From: Deltaproteobacteria bacterium
Lineage (GTDB): Bacteria; Myxococcota; JADLHZ01
DNA length: 60,876 nt
NCBI GenBank assembly: GCA_020848545.1
Contig: JADLHZ010000153.1
Span: 1 to 60,876, forward strand
Direction of reading: 5' to 3'
Part shown: one piece after another, positions 1-7,689 of the stretch
Layout of the letters: each line of letters opens with the position of its first letter
Position numbering within the stretch: the stretch's first letter is position 1
Notes under the pieces: model-generated
What the model saw: the letters and a program-made list of their open reading frames with translations, nothing else
Told to the model about the DNA's origin: nothing
Database searches by the model: none
Made by a program: the position numbers and the translations under genes

Positions 1-683
1 ACATGGTGATCGTCGAGGTCGAAGACAATGGAGTCGGCATTCCGCAGGAAAACCTCTCTCACATTTTCGAGCCGTTCTTCACGACTCGCGCGCAGGCCGG
101 CGGCAGTGGCCTCGGCCTCGCCGTCTGCCGATCGATCGTCGATTCATACGGCGGGCGCATCGAAGTCCGCTCCTCCGCCGGAGGTACGAAGTTCCTGGTC
201 AGCCTTCCGCGCATGACAAGTCAGACGACCGGCGCCGTACCGGACCGTCTTGATGATGGCCTGCGCGTCTTGCTCATCGACGATGATCCGGACACGTTGT
301 CGAGCTTGCGCCGAGCGTTCGTCGGACACCGCGTCGTTATCGCGAACGATGGCAAGGAGGGCCTCGCCTTTGCGCTCAACGGTGGATTCGACGTGGTGCT
401 GTACAATCCAAATGTCTTCGGTGAGGTCGATGTCTATCAAGAAGTGATCCGAGCGGGTCGCTGCGATCCGAAAGGCTTCGTGCTCGTCGTCGGTCGCGAG
501 CAGGATAGCCACACGCGGGAGCTCGTCAACGCGTTCCCCGGGCTCGTCTTGGCTAAGCCGTGCGACGAGACTGCGCTCGCTGCGATCATTGCAGACAGGC
601 TCAAAAATCGCGAGGTGAAGGCCGCGAGCGACCCTCGGCCGAAGTCGAAACCTTCGATGCATCGAGAGGTCACGAGGCCTTGA
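1..683 (+). CDS. Histidine kinase C-terminal part with degenerate receiver (5' partial)
   Basis: The gene runs off the left edge; the readable frame starts at base 3. Visible are the ATP-binding domain of a histidine kinase (G1 box DNGVGIP, F box IFEPFFTT, G2 box GGSGLGLAV) and then a receiver-like domain beginning LRVLLIDDDPD. In that receiver the usual phospho-acceptor aspartate is replaced: the strand reads DVVLYNPNVFG, with Asn where Asp is expected. The C-terminal lysine (VLAKP) is kept. It probably ends in a pseudo-receiver that cannot be phosphorylated in the normal way. The stop overlaps the TTG start of the next gene, so the two are probably translationally coupled. The sensory and dimerisation parts lie outside the window. 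Confidence 0.85.
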   Translation, partial: MVIVEVEDNGVGIPQENLSHIFEPFFTTRAQAGGSGLGLAVCRSIVDSYGGRIEVRSSAGGTKFLVSLPRMTSQTTGAVPDRLDDGLRVLLIDDDPDTLSSLRRAFVGHRVVIANDGKEGLAFALNGGFDVVLYNPNVFGEVDVYQEVIRAGRCDPKGFVLVVGREQDSHTRELVNAFPGLVLAKPCDETALAAIIADRLKNREVKAASDPRPKSKPSMHREVTRP

Positions 684-1795
684 GCACGCAGGTCGCGATT
701 GTGGACGACGACGCAGACGTGCGAAAGCTCATCGCAGCCAACGTTGCGAGCGCTGGCTACGATCCCGTCTGTTTTCCGAACGGCGCGAGCCTTCTGCTCG
801 AGTTGGATCATGGCTTCACTCCGCATCTTTTCTTGCTGGACATCATGATGCCAGCGATGGACGGCTTCGACCTCTGCCGTGCGCTTCGCGCTCGTGCTGA
901 GCATGCCGACGCCCCTGTCGTCTTTCTCACCGCGATGAGAGAGCGCGATGCTGAGCAGCGGGCGATCGACGCTGGCGTCGACGACTTCTTGACGAAGCCC
1001 ATCCGCCGTACCGAGTTGCTTGCTCGTGTTCGCTCTCTCTTGCGCCAAGCCGCTGACCGGCGGCTTGTTCGCGCTGCGCATCGAGCGGCCGTCGTTCAGA
1101 ATGAAGCACTCGCTGCGGCCGCCGCGCGAAATCGAGAGCTTCAAGCGATGGTCGTACACGACTTGAAAACGCCTCTTGCAACCTTGGCCGCGAACCTTAG
1201 ATATCTCGGCGAGCGTGAGCAAGACGCGGAGACGGCCGACAGCATAAGCGATTGCCAAGAGCTGACAAGCACGATGCTTCGTCGCGTGGCGACGATACTC
1301 GACCTCGCGCGCGACGCCGCGGGTCAGATGTCGACACACGTCCAGCGCGTTTGCGCCGCCGATGAGCTTCACCGTATCGCACACCAAGAGCGTCGGCGAG
1401 CGGAGCGACGACGCGTCACGCTCGTGACAGTATGCACGGCCGAGATCGCCGTCCACGCGGACCCAGAGCTCTTTCGGCGCATGCTCGAGAATCTGACGGA
1501 CAACGCGATGCGCTTCGCCGAGCCAGGGACGGAGGTTTTGCTTCAGGCAACGGCCGATGGCTCGCGCGTCTCGATCGAAGTTGCGAACGCAGGCGTCAGC
1601 CTCGACGCGAGCGCGCGGGCGCGGCTGTTCGAAGGTTTCGCGCATAGCGGGACCACAGATGACGAGGGTGCGCATCACGTCGGCCTCGGCCTTGCGTTTT
1701 GCCGCATCGCTGCCCGCGCTCAGGGGGCCGAGATCGAAGCGCGCGATCACCCGCCCCGTGGTGTGGCCATCCGCATGGATTTTCCGCGCGCGTGA
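680..1795 (+). CDS. Response regulator-histidine kinase (REC-HisKA-HATPase)
   Basis: 371 aa. A receiver domain (about residues 5-120; acidic VDDDADV, phospho-acceptor D54 in LFLLDIMMP, lysine in LTKP) is followed by a helical linker, a dimerisation helix with the H-box MVVHDLKTPLATL, and an ATP-binding domain with N-box NLTDNAMRF and G2 box GLGLAF. The G1 box is altered to VANAGVS, Asp replaced by Asn, so ATP binding may be weak. I place the start at the TTG overlapping the upstream TGA (TTGA), because the receiver begins at once and GAGAGG lies upstream; an ATG at 560 would add a non-homologous extension. Soluble. It converges on an HDOD gene with only 5 bases between stops. Confidence 0.85.
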   Translation: MSTQVAIVDDDADVRKLIAANVASAGYDPVCFPNGASLLLELDHGFTPHLFLLDIMMPAMDGFDLCRALRARAEHADAPVVFLTAMRERDAEQRAIDAGVDDFLTKPIRRTELLARVRSLLRQAADRRLVRAAHRAAVVQNEALAAAAARNRELQAMVVHDLKTPLATLAANLRYLGEREQDAETADSISDCQELTSTMLRRVATILDLARDAAGQMSTHVQRVCAADELHRIAHQERRRAERRRVTLVTVCTAEIAVHADPELFRRMLENLTDNAMRFAEPGTEVLLQATADGSRVSIEVANAGVSLDASARARLFEGFAHSGTTDDEGAHHVGLGLAFCRIAARAQGAEIEARDHPPRGVAIRMDFPRA

Positions 1796-1800
1796 TGATG

Positions 1801-3024
1801 TCAGGCTGACGATCGCAGAGGTCGAAGCTCTCGTGCGTTCACTTCGAAGAACGAACGGGCAACCTCTTCCCAGGCGGGGAGCCGAGACGTCACCCCGACC
1901 TTGTTGAGGTACGGCATGTCGAGCTCGAATTTCTTGCCGTCGAGCTCGCGGGCAACGAGCGCGTCCGCGATATGCACGAGGGTGAGCGCGCTCGGCTCCG
2001 TCCGTCCGGCACGCCTCGGCGTATGGTGAAAGGCGACGACTTCGCAGATCTCGTCCGGCAAGCCCCAAAGTCGCGTCAGGTACCCGCCGAGGACGGCGTG
2101 GCTGACGTTACCCACGTCGTCCGCGGCGCTGTGTGAAGGTGTGCTCGTATGGATGGAGTCGCGTCGCGCTGTGTACAACAGTGCGAGCTTGCCGACGTCA
2201 TGCAACAACCCCGCGGAGAGCACGAGGTCGACGTCGCTGCGCCGTTCGCACAGCATTGCTGCGAGTCGGGCTGTCATCAGGCCGTGTCGCTGCGTCTCCA
2301 TGACGGCGGCGAGCGCCAGCGGCGTCCCATCGAGCATCGCGTACAACTGCGCTGCCATCGCTAGCGCTCGCATCATCGCGGTCCCAAGGTAGCTTACGGC
2401 TTGATGAACCGACGCAATGCGCCTGCCGAGGCCGAAGTAGCTCGAGTTCACCATTTGCAAGACACGCGCGCACAGCGCGACGTCGGTCTCGACGATGCGG
2501 GCGAGATCTCGAGCCGAGGTCGTCGGGCGGCTTGCTTCGCAGATCAAGCGGGCGAAAACCCGGTTGGCGGATGGCAAGCGATCGAGACGAGTGAGGAGCG
2601 GCTCCAACTTGGCCGAACGCAGGAGATCTTGGAGATCTGCTACCTGGGAGAGCGCCGATCGCAGCGCCCGTCGATCGCTGTCGGAGGCGAGAACGCAGTG
2701 GGCGAGCCAGTAGGCGTCGGACGAGGTGCTGCTAGACGATTCTTCTCGCCCGCGCCGATTCGCGATGAGCGCGCGCGCCATTTGGGGGTGAGTGCGCCGA
2801 ACCTCAGCGAGGAACGCGGGCCAGGCGTCACCGGCGTTGGGGGCGAGCACGAGCATGTCGAAACGCTCGTGCTCGAGTAGCGCGGAGGCGGCCACAATGT
2901 CGGATACCAAGCGCGCGCGATAGGAGCGACCCTCGCCAAAAAGGCCGTGCGGAGTCGCGTCGAGGAAGCGATTTGCGCTTCCCACGAAGAGAACGCTCTT
3001 TCGGTCATCGTTGGTCGTGCTCAT
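1801..3024 (-). CDS. HDOD-domain signalling protein with N-terminal receiver-like region
   Basis: 407 aa. Residues 1-130 resemble a worn receiver fold (SVLFVGSANRFLD, DMLVLAPNAG) with no usable phospho-site. Residues 150-350 form an HDOD domain, with LARIVETDVALCARVLQMVN and GLLHDVGKLALLY; the HD pair of the parent HD family is retained, although most HDOD proteins are not known to be hydrolases. HDOD proteins commonly act as regulatory scaffolds in motility, c-di-GMP and stress circuits. It is one of three HDOD genes in the first 8 kb. It lies 71 bases downstream of a membrane kinase gene on the same strand. The start is ATG with a weak ribosome site. Confidence 0.85.
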   Translation of the reverse strand: MSTTNDDRKSVLFVGSANRFLDATPHGLFGEGRSYRARLVSDIVAASALLEHERFDMLVLAPNAGDAWPAFLAEVRRTHPQMARALIANRRGREESSSSTSSDAYWLAHCVLASDSDRRALRSALSQVADLQDLLRSAKLEPLLTRLDRLPSANRVFARLICEASRPTTSARDLARIVETDVALCARVLQMVNSSYFGLGRRIASVHQAVSYLGTAMMRALAMAAQLYAMLDGTPLALAAVMETQRHGLMTARLAAMLCERRSDVDLVLSAGLLHDVGKLALLYTARRDSIHTSTPSHSAADDVGNVSHAVLGGYLTRLWGLPDEICEVVAFHHTPRRAGRTEPSALTLVHIADALVARELDGKKFELDMPYLNKVGVTSRLPAWEEVARSFFEVNARELRPLRSSA

Positions 3025-3095
3025 CTCGCATACCGATGTCGAAAGCAGCCGGCGGATCGTTCAGCCTGTCGTTTCCCTATCTGGGCGCGCCTCTG

Positions 3096-4427
3096 TTAGG
3101 CGGGCCGCAGCTCGACCCAAACTTTCGAGCTGCCAGTCGCTCCCGCTACAAGCGTTCCGCCCAGCTGCTCGACGATTCGCTCGCTGACGACGAGCTCGGA
3201 CGCTTCGCCGAGACGCTTCGTTCTCATCGGTGGCATATCGGTTGTATCAGCCGAGACGATGAGGCGATGAGGTTCGACTCCATCCGTAGCTTGGATCGAA
3301 ACCAGCACCTTCGGGTGCGGCGCTTCGCTGCATGAACGAACGGCATGGCGAAGCAGGTTGAGCAGGAGCAGGAGGAGCGCTGATTCGTTCGTGCGAACGA
3401 AGACCGGAGCGGGTGGTAGCTCGAGCTCGAAAGCGACCCGGTCGAAGTTCGGCCGCAGGATGCGCAGCGCGGTTCGGCTCGTCACGCACAGGTCGATCAC
3501 GGGTACATCGGCTTCGTCGATGCGCGTGAAGGCGCGCAGATCACGCAGGATGGTGACGATGCGCTCGGTGGAGGTCCGTGCGTCGGCCAGAGCGCTCGCG
3601 ACGTCAGGATCCTCGAACCGCGTCCCGCGTTGCGCGCTCGTTGTGCAGAAGCGCAGATTCTGATCGATCACCGTCAACGGGCTGTTGACCTCGTGCATCA
3701 GCGACTTCGTAATGATCGCGAGCGACTCCGCGCGCGATCGTTCTACGAGTCGCGTCAACTGCTCTGCAGAAAGCCGCTCTCGCTCTGCCGTCGCGCGTTC
3801 CGTGAGCGCAATCCCCTTGAGGCGTTCGTAGATCGAAAATACGCCGAAAAGCGCTGAGGAGAACAAGACTGCGCCCAGCGTTTCCACCGCGAGCTTGCGA
3901 TCGGGGGCCAGCGTGTCCGCAAACACGTGGCCCGTGGCGCGCGCTGTCGCGAACGAGCCGATCACGAGCACGTGTAGCAAGAAGTAGACGATGCCTGTGC
4001 GCGGTCCCGCGATGAGCAGTGCGGCGCCTGGAAGCAGGCCGAGTCCAAGCAGCACGGGCGCGCCTACACCGCCACGCTGATATGCCATCCCTGTCCCGAG
4101 CGCGAAGAGGGGTGCGAACAAAAGGTGCACGGCAAGCGCGAGCGATGTTTTCTTGCGCAAGAGCCAGAGAGCTGCGGCGATGTCGAGGATCAGCACCTCG
4201 ACGAGGATGCCGTGGACCACGAACCCGCTGAGCATCAAGCTGAGTCCGCGAAACAGCGACAGCAGAGCAACGAGTGAGGCAACTCCGATGAACAGGCGTG
4301 CGCGTGTCGTGGTGTCGAGGTCGACGCCTGCGGGTACGAACCTGTCGATCCACCTCACGAGCGTGCCCTTCGTCGTCTTCACTGAGGCGAGAACAGCATG
4401 TTTGGAAATGGCGAACAATGTCTGCAT
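3096..4427 (-). CDS. Membrane histidine kinase with degenerate ATP-binding domain
   Basis: 443 aa. The N-terminal half (about 40-200) carries about six hydrophobic segments with short loops and no recognisable extracellular sensor domain. A dimerisation helix follows, with H-box MHEVNSPLTV. The C-terminal domain aligns to HATPase but has lost key residues: the N-box is NLLRHAV (second Asn replaced by His), the G1 box reads SADTTDMPP without the DxGxG glycines, and the glycine-rich lid is missing. It is therefore probably a poor kinase, perhaps a phosphatase, heterodimer partner or pseudokinase. Its ATG directly follows the stop of the HDOD gene upstream, so the pair is co-translated. Confidence 0.8.
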   Translation of the reverse strand: MQTLFAISKHAVLASVKTTKGTLVRWIDRFVPAGVDLDTTTRARLFIGVASLVALLSLFRGLSLMLSGFVVHGILVEVLILDIAAALWLLRKKTSLALAVHLLFAPLFALGTGMAYQRGGVGAPVLLGLGLLPGAALLIAGPRTGIVYFLLHVLVIGSFATARATGHVFADTLAPDRKLAVETLGAVLFSSALFGVFSIYERLKGIALTERATAERERLSAEQLTRLVERSRAESLAIITKSLMHEVNSPLTVIDQNLRFCTTSAQRGTRFEDPDVASALADARTSTERIVTILRDLRAFTRIDEADVPVIDLCVTSRTALRILRPNFDRVAFELELPPAPVFVRTNESALLLLLLNLLRHAVRSCSEAPHPKVLVSIQATDGVEPHRLIVSADTTDMPPMRTKRLGEASELVVSERIVEQLGGTLVAGATGSSKVWVELRPA

Positions 4428-5345
4428 CTAAGCGTCGAGCCCCGACACAGCCTCGAGGGCGTGCGTGCGCAGCAACGCCTCCTGCTCGGCGTCGAGCTCC
4501 AGCAACCCGCGGGCGCGACGGCTCATCAGCTCGCTCTTCGGCTCGAGCAGCGCGGGAGAGGGAGCGGCGGAGAAAGACAGCTCGCCCGCGAGCGTGTCTG
4601 CCACGTAAAGCGCGGCCGCCAAGCGGGCGTCTTCGGTTTCAGCCATGCCATGGTGGCTCTCGACGGCGCCGACGACTTCGTGGCTCAGCTTCCATGCGCG
4701 GGCGACTTGGGCTCCCGCGGCTTGATGCAACTCCATGATCGCGGGCCAGGCTTCGTCGACCGGCAGCGGCGAATCACGCCTCGTTTCGCTGAGCACATGC
4801 AGCAAGACGACCGCGCCGACGTCATGAAAGAGGCCGGCAACGAACGCATCGTCGCTCGCAACGCTCGTTAGACGACAGACGACCTTCGTGATCCGGGCGA
4901 CCGCGCGCGCATGGCGAAAGAGCGACTCCATCGCGCTCGAGTACACAGGCGAGCGAAAAATCTTCGAGTTCAACGACACGTCGAGCACGACGTCGCGCAG
5001 CGTCTTGAGACCGAGGCGAACAGCCGCGTCCTGCAGCGTCCGCACGCGATCAGGGTCCGATACGAAGCTCGCCGAGCGCGCTGTTTTCAGCACGCGGGCG
5101 GCGAGCATGGCGTCGTCTTCGAAGAGTCCGACGAGCTCGCGCATGCTGGCGTTCGGAGCGCGCGACAGCTCGAGGATGCGGACCGCTGCGGAAGGTAAGA
5201 TCGGCGGCGTGTAGGACGGCGACGCTAGCCGCGCCTGAAGCTCACTCGAGAGCGCGGTGGCGTCGAGCGGGAGATCATGCTCGTCGATGCGATGAATGCC
5301 GAAGTGCTGTTTGCTCGCCCGCGGACCTGCAGCGTTCGCTCTCAT
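4428..5345 (-). CDS. HDOD-domain protein
   Basis: 305 aa. After a short variable N-terminus, the HDOD domain covers about residues 40-240, with the helix-rich start PSAAVRILELSRAPN, the segment ARVLKTARSASFVSD and the HD-like motif AGLFHDVGAVVLLH. The C-terminal ~60 residues are helical and specific to this protein. The stop directly abuts the start of the membrane pseudo-kinase, which suggests a two-gene unit. The upstream spacer shared with the divergent GGDEF-like gene has a 6-bp inverted repeat at 5388-5406. The ribosome site is poor. The output partner cannot be named from sequence. Confidence 0.85.
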   Translation of the reverse strand: MRANAAGPRASKQHFGIHRIDEHDLPLDATALSSELQARLASPSYTPPILPSAAVRILELSRAPNASMRELVGLFEDDAMLAARVLKTARSASFVSDPDRVRTLQDAAVRLGLKTLRDVVLDVSLNSKIFRSPVYSSAMESLFRHARAVARITKVVCRLTSVASDDAFVAGLFHDVGAVVLLHVLSETRRDSPLPVDEAWPAIMELHQAAGAQVARAWKLSHEVVGAVESHHGMAETEDARLAAALYVADTLAGELSFSAAPSPALLEPKSELMSRRARGLLELDAEQEALLRTHALEAVSGLDA

Positions 5346-5387
5346 GCTCTATCTGTCGGGGAGCGCCGAGGTTCCTCAAGCTTTGGT

Positions 5388-5406
5388 CTGGGTAGGAAAA
5401 ACCCAG
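5388..5406. repeat. Inverted repeat in divergent promoter region
   Basis: CTGGGT and ACCCAG form a perfect 6-bp inverted repeat with a 7-base A-rich spacer. It lies between the divergent HDOD gene and the GGDEF-like gene. It could be an operator half-site pair or a short hairpin; nothing in the sequence decides between these. Confidence 0.4.
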
Positions 5407-5510
5407 GGCTGAACGCGTGGCTGCGGCGCTTCGACAGCCAGCCTGAATGAACGGTGCGTCGAAAGAGCGGCGACAATCGTCGGACCGCGGCACAGAAACG
5501 GGAGGCTCCG

Positions 5511-6473
5511 ATGCATGATGAAGCCCTCGACACGGCCGTGTCTTTCTTGAAATCGCTCGCTGATCACGCCCTGACGGATGAAAAGGAACAGACACGACTC
5601 GTCCGGCAGAAGGCGACGGCTTGGGTGCGTCACCTCTCCATCGGCGCGGATCACCCGGAGATCGCGCAGCAGACGAAACGGGATTTCGCCGGCGCGCGGC
5701 GCTTCGTTTCTCGTACCCTGCGTGACGGCCGCGCGCTCCAAGAACGTACCGACCAACAATTTCGCGATACCGCCTTCAGCTTCGCCAGTGAGTTGCACGC
5801 AATCGTCGCGGGCGACGTGCATGACGACGCACAGCTGCGCGCCGGCATGGAAACACTCGAGCGAACCGCCGACGAGGGAACGCTCGACGAGCTACGCGTC
5901 GTGACGGCCCGGATCGCGCGCGAGCTTTTCGCCCTCGTTGCCGCTCGGGAGGAGCGACGTGCGCAGGCCGCCGCCCACGCCGCAGCGCGCCTGCCGGATC
6001 TTCTCGATGTGTTGCAACGGAGCACGAGCCTGAGTGTCGATCCCATTACGGGCTTTCTCGACCGCGACGGCCTGGTCGAGGCCGCTGAGCGCGTGTACCT
6101 GCTTGGCAGCCTGGCCGAGGCGCCCGTCTCATTGTCGATCTTGGGGCTGCAAGGCGACTCGCTCAGGCGGGACACGGCTGACTCGTTCATGGCGGCACTG
6201 GCGCCCACGCTCTCGCACGCGTTCCTATCAAGAAACGACATCATCGGTCGGGAAGGGGAGACCTCCTTTGCCATCATCTCCGTCGGCGCCGATGTCACAC
6301 GCGCGCGACAAGCATGCGCGCGAGCCAAGGAGCTCATCTGCGGCGCCGCCCGAGACAAGGCGCAGGAGCTTGGTCTCGCTCGAATGGAGCTTGTCCTCGG
6401 CGTCGCGCCGTTGAAGACGCCGGTGACGTCGGCGTTTCAACGTGCACGACCGGCGTACTCGGAGGGCCTATGA
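5511..6473 (+). CDS. Degenerate GGDEF-domain protein
   Basis: 320 aa. The N-terminal ~170 residues are helical, with acidic and basic runs and no transmembrane segment. The C-terminal domain starts with the GGDEF-family entry motif DPITGFLDRDGLVEA. The catalytic loop, normally GGDEF, reads REGETSF, so diguanylate cyclase activity is very unlikely; a binding or scaffold role is possible. The start at 5511 is chosen over a further upstream ATG because GGGAGG sits seven bases before it. The stop overlaps the start of the next small gene (ATGA). Confidence 0.75.
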   Translation: MHDEALDTAVSFLKSLADHALTDEKEQTRLVRQKATAWVRHLSIGADHPEIAQQTKRDFAGARRFVSRTLRDGRALQERTDQQFRDTAFSFASELHAIVAGDVHDDAQLRAGMETLERTADEGTLDELRVVTARIARELFALVAAREERRAQAAAHAAARLPDLLDVLQRSTSLSVDPITGFLDRDGLVEAAERVYLLGSLAEAPVSLSILGLQGDSLRRDTADSFMAALAPTLSHAFLSRNDIIGREGETSFAIISVGADVTRARQACARAKELICGAARDKAQELGLARMELVLGVAPLKTPVTSAFQRARPAYSEGL

Positions 6474-6775
6474 ACGACGGAAAGAACGCACAAATCGGCG
6501 ATCTCGCCGCCGAACTGTCACACCAGGTCAATAACCCGCTCGCGGTCGCCGTCGCGTGCGCGGCGACAGTCGAACGGTTGGTCACGGAGCTCAACCCTGA
6601 GCATGCGACCGAGTCGCAACGGAGCGATCTCGTAGAAGTACTGGGCGACTTGCGGCATGCACTCGAGCGCATCCGGCTCGTCGTCAGGAACATCAACACC
6701 CTCTCGTTCAAGCACACCGTCCCCCCGCCATCAGAGCTGCTTGGCGATCCTTTTCCCGCCGCGCAAAAAAAGTGA
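6470..6775 (+). CDS. Stand-alone histidine kinase dimerisation/phosphotransfer domain
   Basis: 101 aa. The whole protein is a HisKA-like four-helix unit: the H-box ELSHQVNNPLAVAVA is close to the start, and a second helix ends LVVRNINTLSF. No ATP-binding domain follows, and the gene ends with a natural stop 35 bases before a convergent gene. It may act as a histidine phosphotransfer protein or be a kinase remnant. The ATGA overlap with the GGDEF-like gene and the lack of damage in the frame favour a working small protein. Nearby pseudo-kinases make a phosphorelay or heterodimer role conceivable. Confidence 0.75.
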   Translation: MNDGKNAQIGDLAAELSHQVNNPLAVAVACAATVERLVTELNPEHATESQRSDLVEVLGDLRHALERIRLVVRNINTLSFKHTVPPPSELLGDPFPAAQKK

Positions 6776-6810
6776 GGACGCGGGCCTCGCACCAGGCTTG
6801 CGGAGGGTCG

Positions 6811-7689
6811 CTACGTCGGGCGAGCCGGCGGAGCGACGGCACGAACGATCTTGTCGCGCACAGCACACCATGCGCTTTCGTAGCGGTCCCGCGCAATGAG
6901 GTCTGTCGGAGCGCCGCAGCAGAGCCAAGACAGTCTGACCTCGGCAGCTTCCCCTGGGATGCGATCGAACGCTTGGTAAGCGATGAGCTTTGCGCCTTGG
7001 ATGATCCATAGAAGGACGGCGCCCTCCCCCGTTACCCGCCCTTGCGTGAGCGCGTCGGAAACGGCGTGGTACTGTGCGCAGTCCGCGATTTCGTGCCCGA
7101 GGCTCCAGGCGCGAGCGATCGCCGCGCCGAGATCACCCGGGTGGAAGCCGAGGAGTGCGCAGCAGAGCGCATAGCCATCTTCCTCGCTCAGGCGATTCGC
7201 AAAGCAGCGGTCGTAGGTATCCGGTCGGGCTCGCCGCAACGCGACCTTGCCGATGTCGTGCAACAAGCCGGCGACGAAGGTCTCGCCGGATCCGCGATGA
7301 TCGAAGATCTCACAGGCCATCCGGCTCGCGGTCGTGGCGACCGCGAGGGTTCTCCGCCATCTGGCTTCTGCCTCAGGGTCGCTCGTATCCACCGCTTGTA
7401 AGCTCGCCGCGACGGCGAGCTCACATACCGGCCGAAACCCAAGCATGATGATCGCGGAGACGATGTCTCGGATCGGCTCGCGTGCGCCGTAGAAGGCACT
7501 GTTGGCGTGACGCAGGACCGTCGATGCGAGCGCGGGATCGAGGGAGATGCACTCCGCAAGCTGTGTCGTCGTGCTGTTCGCATCATGGGCCAGCCGAACG
7601 GCGCGTTGCGCGACCACGGGCATCGTTCGAAGCTCCGGCACTTTGTCGACGAAGAGCGCCGCCGCGACAGAATCGCCCTCGCGAATCAC
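6811..7689 (-). CDS. HDOD-domain protein
   Basis: 292 aa. The HDOD domain spans about residues 15-215: VPELRTMPVVAQRAVRL, LDPALASTVLRHANSAFYG and AGLLHDIGKVALR. A conserved C-terminal segment includes ARAWSLGHEIADCAQYH. I place the start at GTG 7689, which overlaps the stop of the upstream glycosyltransferase gene (GTGA) and has GCGAGG before it; a TTG at 7719 would enlarge the overlap. Coupling to the fliS-glycosyltransferase genes suggests it belongs to the late flagellar unit. It is the third HDOD protein of the region. Confidence 0.85.
   Translation of the reverse strand: MIREGDSVAAALFVDKVPELRTMPVVAQRAVRLAHDANSTTTQLAECISLDPALASTVLRHANSAFYGAREPIRDIVSAIIMLGFRPVCELAVAASLQAVDTSDPEAEARWRRTLAVATTASRMACEIFDHRGSGETFVAGLLHDIGKVALRRARPDTYDRCFANRLSEEDGYALCCALLGFHPGDLGAAIARAWSLGHEIADCAQYHAVSDALTQGRVTGEGAVLLWIIQGAKLIAYQAFDRIPGEAAEVRLSWLCCGAPTDLIARDRYESAWCAVRDKIVRAVAPPARPT

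Noticed and set aside
437-2068. Long minus-strand open frame opposite the receiver-kinase gene
   Set aside because: It is a codon-composition shadow with no recognisable domain. The plus strand holds a clear receiver and kinase. Similar long antisense frames opposite 39592-40992 and 46242-47783 were dismissed for the same reason.
5388-5406. c-di-GMP riboswitch in the HDOD/GGDEF spacer
   Set aside because: Only a 6-bp hairpin is present. The conserved GEMM core sequences are missing.
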